From the NCBI RefSeq assembly GCF_003386205.1, contig NZ_QRDY01000001.1, forward strand, positions 837,920 to 901,919: a stretch of 64,000 nucleotides of DNA, written 5' to 3'. The notes under the pieces were generated by a model. It was given only the letters and a program-made list of their open reading frames with translations, was not told where the DNA came from and did not search any database. This document shows, one piece after another, positions 59,908 through 64,000 of the stretch; position 1 is the first letter of the stretch; each line of letters begins with the position of its first letter. The DNA is from Cohnella lupini (GTDB lineage: Bacteria > Bacillota > Bacilli > Paenibacillales > Paenibacillaceae). The position numbers were made by a program, and so were the translations under genes.

Positions 59908-60330
59908 ATGAAAAAAACATTGATCTTGTTTGTGGCGATTTGTCTGGTGTTAAGCGGCGTGGTCTTCGTTTATTTTCAATCCAATGGTCCTAAAATCGTC
60001 CAGGATTCCGTGACTTTAAGCAAATCCGTAGATGGGAAAGGAAAGCCTGTCGATCCGGTTACGAGCTTTACAACGAAAGATAAGTCGATTTACGTTTCGG
60101 CGAAATTCAAGACGTTCTTTAGGAAAAGCGCAACGGTTAAATGGTATAAAGAGGAAACTACTGCCGAGAATAGGATCAAGGTCGACGATGGCATCAAGAT
60201 AAGCAAAGCGCATTATGCCTACTCGAAGTTGGAGTTGCCGGAAGGCCTTACCGCCGGTAAATATGCCGTATCGATCTATTATGCAGATAGCGATGTGTCT
60301 GAACGGACCTTGTACTTTGAAATCAAATAA
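59908..60330 (+). CDS. Small exported protein in Bce-type operon
   Basis: 140 residues behind GAGGAGG. Signal peptide or anchor about 4-23, then a beta-rich, positively charged domain (KSIYVSAKFKTFFRKSATVKWYK, YAVSIYYADSDVSERTLYF). No family recognised. Its location, inside the presumed BceR-controlled operon and just before the ABC transporter, suggests a role linked to the same antimicrobial-peptide response. This is not a component of known Bce modules. Confidence 0.65.
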   Translation: MKKTLILFVAICLVLSGVVFVYFQSNGPKIVQDSVTLSKSVDGKGKPVDPVTSFTTKDKSIYVSAKFKTFFRKSATVKWYKEETTAENRIKVDDGIKISKAHYAYSKLELPEGLTAGKYAVSIYYADSDVSERTLYFEIK

Positions 60331-60353
60331 TCCATTTGAAAGGAGCGAAGGTT

Positions 60354-61121
60354 ATGGAACCTATATTAAACGTAGAAAAAGTTGAAAAGTATTTCGGAAA
60401 TAAATCCAGTATTACGAAAGCTATCGACAATATCGGCTTCACGGTGCAAAAGGGCGAGTTTATAGGAGTTATGGGTGCCTCCGGTAGCGGTAAAACGACT
60501 CTACTTAACTGTATCTCGACGATCGATACGGTGACGACAGGTCACATCTTTATCAATGGTCAAGACATTACCAGCCTTAAATCCAAGCATTTGGAGAAGT
60601 TTAGAATTAACGAATTAGGCTTTATCTTTCAAGATTTTAATTTGTTGGATACGTTGACGGCCTATGAGAATATTGCTTTGGCGTTAACGATAAAGGGCGA
60701 AAGAGCCAACAAAATCGATCAATTCATTAAAGAAGTAGCCGCTAAATTAGAGATTACCGACGTTCTCAACAAATACCCGTATCAAATGTCCGGCGGTCAG
60801 AAGCAACGGGTGGCCTCCGCCAGGGCGATCGTGACCAAACCGTCTCTCATATTGGCGGATGAACCGACGGGCGCGTTGGATTCAAAGTCCGCCAGATTGC
60901 TTCTGGAATCCTTCGAGAAGCTTAATCGGGAGCTGCAAGCGACGATCCTGATGGTCACGCATGATGCCTTTACGGCAAGTTACGCTCATCGGATTTTGTT
61001 TATTAAGGACGGCACGATTTTCAACGAAATCATCAGAGGGGATCGTTCCAGAAAGGACTTTTTTAACAGGATCATCGAAGTCGTGAGCCTCTTAGGGGGA
61101 GATGTAAGCGATGTACTTTAG
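60354..61121 (+). CDS. bceA: ABC transporter ATPase (BceA-like)
   Basis: 255 residues from ATG 60354, 10 bases behind GGAG (TTG 60336 is inside that site). Walker A GASGSGKTT, signature MSGGQKQR, Walker B LILADEPTGALDSK and the H-loop THDAF, all intact. MacB/BceA subfamily. It pairs with the permease that follows, overlapping it by 11 bases, to remove peptide antibiotics from their lipid targets. Confidence 0.92.
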   Translation: MEPILNVEKVEKYFGNKSSITKAIDNIGFTVQKGEFIGVMGASGSGKTTLLNCISTIDTVTTGHIFINGQDITSLKSKHLEKFRINELGFIFQDFNLLDTLTAYENIALALTIKGERANKIDQFIKEVAAKLEITDVLNKYPYQMSGGQKQRVASARAIVTKPSLILADEPTGALDSKSARLLLESFEKLNRELQATILMVTHDAFTASYAHRILFIKDGTIFNEIIRGDRSRKDFFNRIIEVVSLLGGDVSDVL

Positions 61122-63108
61122 AATAGCACGGAACAGCGTAAAAAGGAGTTTTAAAGACTACACGATATACTTTTTAACCTTAACCATTGCCGTATGCCTA
61201 TTTTACAGCTTTAATTCCCTTGAGGCACAACAAGCGGTAATGGACATGAACGAAAGCTCGTTAAGCTATTTGAAAAGAATCGCCGGAATTATTTCCATTT
61301 TGTCCGTAGGCGTGTCCTTCATTTTAGGGGGATTAATCGTCTATGCTAACCATTTTTTAATCAAAAAGCGCAAAAAAGAGCTTGGGATCTATATGACCCT
61401 AGGGATGAGAAGAAATAAAATATCGACGATCCTCGTCATTGAAACCTTTATCATTGGCTGCATCTCATTGGGAATCGGACTTGTATTAGGTATCGTTATT
61501 TCTCAAGGCTCCTCTGAATTAATAGCCAGGCTGTTTAACGGAAATATGGAGCATTATCAATTTATCGTATCCTATAGCGCGTTAGGGAAAACCTGTCTAT
61601 ACTTCGGTATCATCTACCTATTCGTTATCCTATTCAATCACTTGATCATCTCACAGGTTAAACTTATCGATTTGTTGAACGCGGCAAAGAAAAACGAGAG
61701 CTTAAAGGCTATGAATGCCTTCGTATCCATTATCGTCTTCTTATTATCGGCGGGACTGTTGACCGTTACTTATAAAATGGTTATTAGGGTTGGTTTTGAT
61801 CCTTATGAACCCGTATTTATATTCAGCCTATTGCTGGGCGTATTCGGAACCTTGTTGTTATTTTTCAGCTTGGCAGGGTTTATCCTGTTTATGTTTCAGA
61901 GGAGTCGAAAGTTTTATTTCAATCAACTGAATATCTTCGTCCTGCGGCAGCTCAATAACAAAATAAATACGAACTTTATCTCCATGACGGTCATCTCTCT
62001 TATGCTGTTCGTAACCCTGTTATCCTTATTCGTGGTGTTTAATTATAAAGCGAACGTGGAAAGAACCGCAAAAGGGGTTGCTCCTTTCGCCGCGTCCGTT
62101 CAAACCACGACATGGGAGAACCTCGATGTAATTCCTGACCTTAAGGACGCTTTGGAGCAATCGAATGTTAGATTTGAGGATTCCGAGAAGCACGTATTTT
62201 TTAATATTTATACCGTTGAAGGGGCAAATAAGGAGATCTTGGGCAGTTATTTAACCGAAAGCAGCAAGACGGATCAATCGTTATTGTTGCAAGGGATTTA
62301 CGTTGTAGGAATCTCGGATTACAACAAAATCAGAGCTTTAAAGAAACGGGATCCGATCCGTTTAAGCGACAACGAGACATTGATCGTGTCCAATTACGGA
62401 GAGGTCAGCAACAACTTTAACCGGTTCATGAATAACGAGAAGAGCATAACGGTCAAGGAAAAAACCTTTTTTATTAAAAATAAAGAGGCCATAACGGAGA
62501 ATCTTCTTAATACTCCACAGGTTACTTCTTATTGTTACTTCATCGTTCCCGATCGCTTTGAAGAAGGATTAACATTACTATCCCGCGCCTTGGATATCGA
62601 GCCGCAAGGCGGCAATGCGAAACAATTCGAAGCTAAATATTCGGATGTGTTCGATCGTTCCTTCCAGGCCTACAGCACGATTTACGGATTTACGGCAGGG
62701 CAATCAAGAATGCTCATTTATGGCGTTTCCACATTCCTAACTTTTCTTGGCTTATATATCGGGTTAGTGTTCTTAATAGCCAGTGCAGTCGTGTTAGCGC
62801 TACAGCAGCTAGTAGAAGCGAGTGAAAGCGCGGAGAGATATCGCATTCTCAAGAAAATCGGCGCTACCGATAAAATGATCAATCGAACGATATTTAAGCA
62901 AACGTTCATTTATTTTTTCCTACCGTTTGCCGTGGCTGTCATCCATACGATCGCAGGCGTTAAAGTCATGAACGACTTCCTAGAGATCTACGACGGAAGC
63001 GCCTTAAGTTCATCCGCTACAACGCTTGCCATTTTGTTTATCGTTATTTACGGCGGCTACTTCTATACAACCTATTCCGGATATAAAAACATCGTTAAGA
63101 ATAGCTAG
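61111..63108 (+). CDS. bceB: ABC transporter permease (BceB-like)
   Basis: 665 residues, ten predicted membrane helices and a large extracellular domain (about 310-520) between helices 7 and 8, the BceB layout that senses peptides such as bacitracin. FtsX-type motifs occur in both membrane regions, for example KKRKKELGIYMTLGMRRNKIS near residue 90. The large loop is where the antibiotic-bound lipid is recognised. Ends at a terminator; the ligand range is unknown. Confidence 0.9.
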   Translation: MYFRIARNSVKRSFKDYTIYFLTLTIAVCLFYSFNSLEAQQAVMDMNESSLSYLKRIAGIISILSVGVSFILGGLIVYANHFLIKKRKKELGIYMTLGMRRNKISTILVIETFIIGCISLGIGLVLGIVISQGSSELIARLFNGNMEHYQFIVSYSALGKTCLYFGIIYLFVILFNHLIISQVKLIDLLNAAKKNESLKAMNAFVSIIVFLLSAGLLTVTYKMVIRVGFDPYEPVFIFSLLLGVFGTLLLFFSLAGFILFMFQRSRKFYFNQLNIFVLRQLNNKINTNFISMTVISLMLFVTLLSLFVVFNYKANVERTAKGVAPFAASVQTTTWENLDVIPDLKDALEQSNVRFEDSEKHVFFNIYTVEGANKEILGSYLTESSKTDQSLLLQGIYVVGISDYNKIRALKKRDPIRLSDNETLIVSNYGEVSNNFNRFMNNEKSITVKEKTFFIKNKEAITENLLNTPQVTSYCYFIVPDRFEEGLTLLSRALDIEPQGGNAKQFEAKYSDVFDRSFQAYSTIYGFTAGQSRMLIYGVSTFLTFLGLYIGLVFLIASAVVLALQQLVEASESAERYRILKKIGATDKMINRTIFKQTFIYFFLPFAVAVIHTIAGVKVMNDFLEIYDGSALSSSATTLAILFIVIYGGYFYTTYSGYKNIVKNS

Positions 63109-63121
63109 AGATTTGCTACGA

Positions 63122-63149
63122 GCCCGCCGTCATTCGACGGCGGCTTTTC
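63122..63149 (+). terminator. Terminator after Bce module
   Basis: GCCGTC pairs with GACGGC (extended outward by further G-C pairs), followed by CTTTTCTT. Confidence 0.75.
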
Positions 63150-63275
63150 TTCGTTGTGGAAATTTTCGATAATTATTTACATATACAGGGATTCGGTGGC
63201 GGGTTGTAGAAGTTTAAGGGAGAAGAAATATTTGCGAGGTTCGTAGATTAAACGTTAGATGAAAGGGCTGAAAAA

Positions 63276-63671
63276 ATGGAAGAAAACAAAACATTCTTAA
63301 AATCATCATTATTAAAATATAGAATATCAAGTTCAATTCTAATCATATTAGTATATGTACTAATAATAGGATGCTTTTATTATTGTGGTGTAAATTTTAA
63401 TACACCTATCTATATTGGTGCTTTTTTCGGTTCATTAATAGGTACGTTTATTAGAAAACCAGTTAGAAGGAATAGTCGATCGAGGAGAATGTTAACGTTA
63501 TTCTTAACAATACCCTTCACTATTTTATTTTGTGTGATCATTTTTATAAGTGGTACAGAAAATGTAAGCATTAAAATTGTTTTTTCAATAATAATTGTAT
63601 TATCCATGATGGGATGCGAAATCATCGAAAATAAGTTACTTAACAAATTGTGGAATGATAATACAAACTAG
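63276..63671 (+). CDS. Hypothetical membrane protein
   Basis: 131 residues, AT-rich, behind a weak AAAGGG site. Four hydrophobic segments (about 18-36, 42-58, 75-92, 99-115) with short basic loops. No family recognised. It is more AT-rich than the core genes, like the small ORFs at the left edge. Confidence 0.55.
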   Translation: MEENKTFLKSSLLKYRISSSILIILVYVLIIGCFYYCGVNFNTPIYIGAFFGSLIGTFIRKPVRRNSRSRRMLTLFLTIPFTILFCVIIFISGTENVSIKIVFSIIIVLSMMGCEIIENKLLNKLWNDNTN

Positions 63672-63894
63672 AATGTAAATCGAAGAAGTCAGCCCCATCA
63701 TCTAAACACCATATTCACGCGTCGGGGCATTCGTCCCTCGGTCCGGCCGGAGTTAGAAGTGGATTCGGCGATGTGAATTTCAGTTTGCCCAACTCCACTA
63801 CCAGTTAGATGGATTGTTTATTTTTTAAAATTACAGGGGTGTCGTGAATACAAGAACGCTAAGTGAAATCTTGTAATATGGAGGAATAGCACAA

Positions 63895-63951
63895 ATGGTT
63901 AGAGATCAGGCTGTCGAGAAAGTCGCGACAGCTTTTATTATGTTCGAATAG
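63895..63951 (+). CDS. 18-residue peptide ORF overlapping a terminator
   Basis: ATG 63895 lies 9 bases behind GGAGG. The peptide MVRDQAVEKVATAFIMFE ends at TAG 63951. The coding sequence overlaps a hairpin, GCTGTCG (63910-63916) with CGACAGC (63926-63932) followed by TTTT, so translation could affect termination, or the whole is a decayed gene end. Confidence 0.3.
   Translation: MVRDQAVEKVATAFIMFE
63910..63938 (+). terminator. Terminator-like hairpin inside small ORF
   Basis: GCTGTCG/CGACAGC, 9-base loop, followed by TTTTATT. Confidence 0.55.
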
Positions 63952-63977
63952 TTTAATACGACACCGCGTTAATATGA

Positions 63978-63983
63978 TATAAT
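63978..63983 (+). promoter_or_regulatory. Possible -10 element at window end
   Basis: TGATATAAT includes TATAAT (63978-63983) with an upstream TG; the transcript would run out of the window. No clear -35. Confidence 0.35.
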
Positions 63984-64000
63984 ATAGATAACTTATACCG

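Noticed and set aside
1..64000. tRNA, rRNA, CRISPR, riboswitch or intact IS elements
   Set aside because: No cloverleaf-like, array-like or transposase sequence could be supported by reading; absence by eye is not proof.

Overview
The window looks like a chromosomal stretch from a spore-former of the Paenibacillus/Cohnella type (Firmicutes, Paenibacillaceae). Evidence: roughly 50% G+C protein genes with strong GGAGG-type ribosome binding sites and many TTG/GTG starts, an LplABC-type sugar importer, a Bce-type peptide-resistance module, a polysaccharide lyase with cohesin and dockerin domains, and an archaeal-type glycerol-1-phosphate dehydrogenase. Genus-level assignment is inference. No rRNA, tRNA, CRISPR array, intact insertion sequence or phage was recognised.

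Layout. 1-8 kb: small membrane proteins, a GNAT acetyltransferase, a secreted amidase, an MFS exporter with a divergent LysR regulator, a deletion scar holding the 3' ends of an SDR and a TetR gene, a cupin and an RDD protein. 8-12 kb: cell-envelope group with a class B penicillin-binding protein, an unknown protein and an Amj-type lipid II flippase. 12-18 kb: patchwork of three paralogous GNAT proteins, a fourth GNAT gene that appears to start at AUA, two secreted proteins and a collapsed bioB relic. 18.5-22.3 kb: large secreted rhamnogalacturonan lyase. 22.7-28.1 kb: TetR, AraC, two SDR genes and an aldo/keto reductase lacking two of its four catalytic residues.

28.1-38.1 kb: a LacI regulator divergent from a seven-gene operon (two DUF4832-like proteins, a GNAT-like acyltransferase, a Gfo/Idh/MocA oxidoreductase, two permeases and a binding lipoprotein). 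It reads as an uncharacterised carbohydrate uptake and catabolism locus and is the best candidate here for an undescribed system. 38-48.7 kb: accessory genes, including a Fur-box-led ferric siderophore importer whose first permease is frameshifted in a G6 run, a chromate transporter, a CGNR regulator and a stand-alone RNA polymerase alpha-CTD-like protein.

48.8-55.9 kb (minus strand): an operon for EgsA-type glycerol-1-phosphate dehydrogenase, a DeoR/GlpR regulator, UgpC-A-E-B and a glycerophosphodiester phosphodiesterase, preceded by a GlpR-like inverted repeat. 56-58 kb: a surface protein with an NPKTG sorting signal followed by a class B sortase. 58-63.1 kb: two-component system plus ABC transporter of the Bce type with an extra exported protein. 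63.1-64 kb: AT-rich end with one membrane protein and a very small ORF overlapping a terminator-like hairpin.
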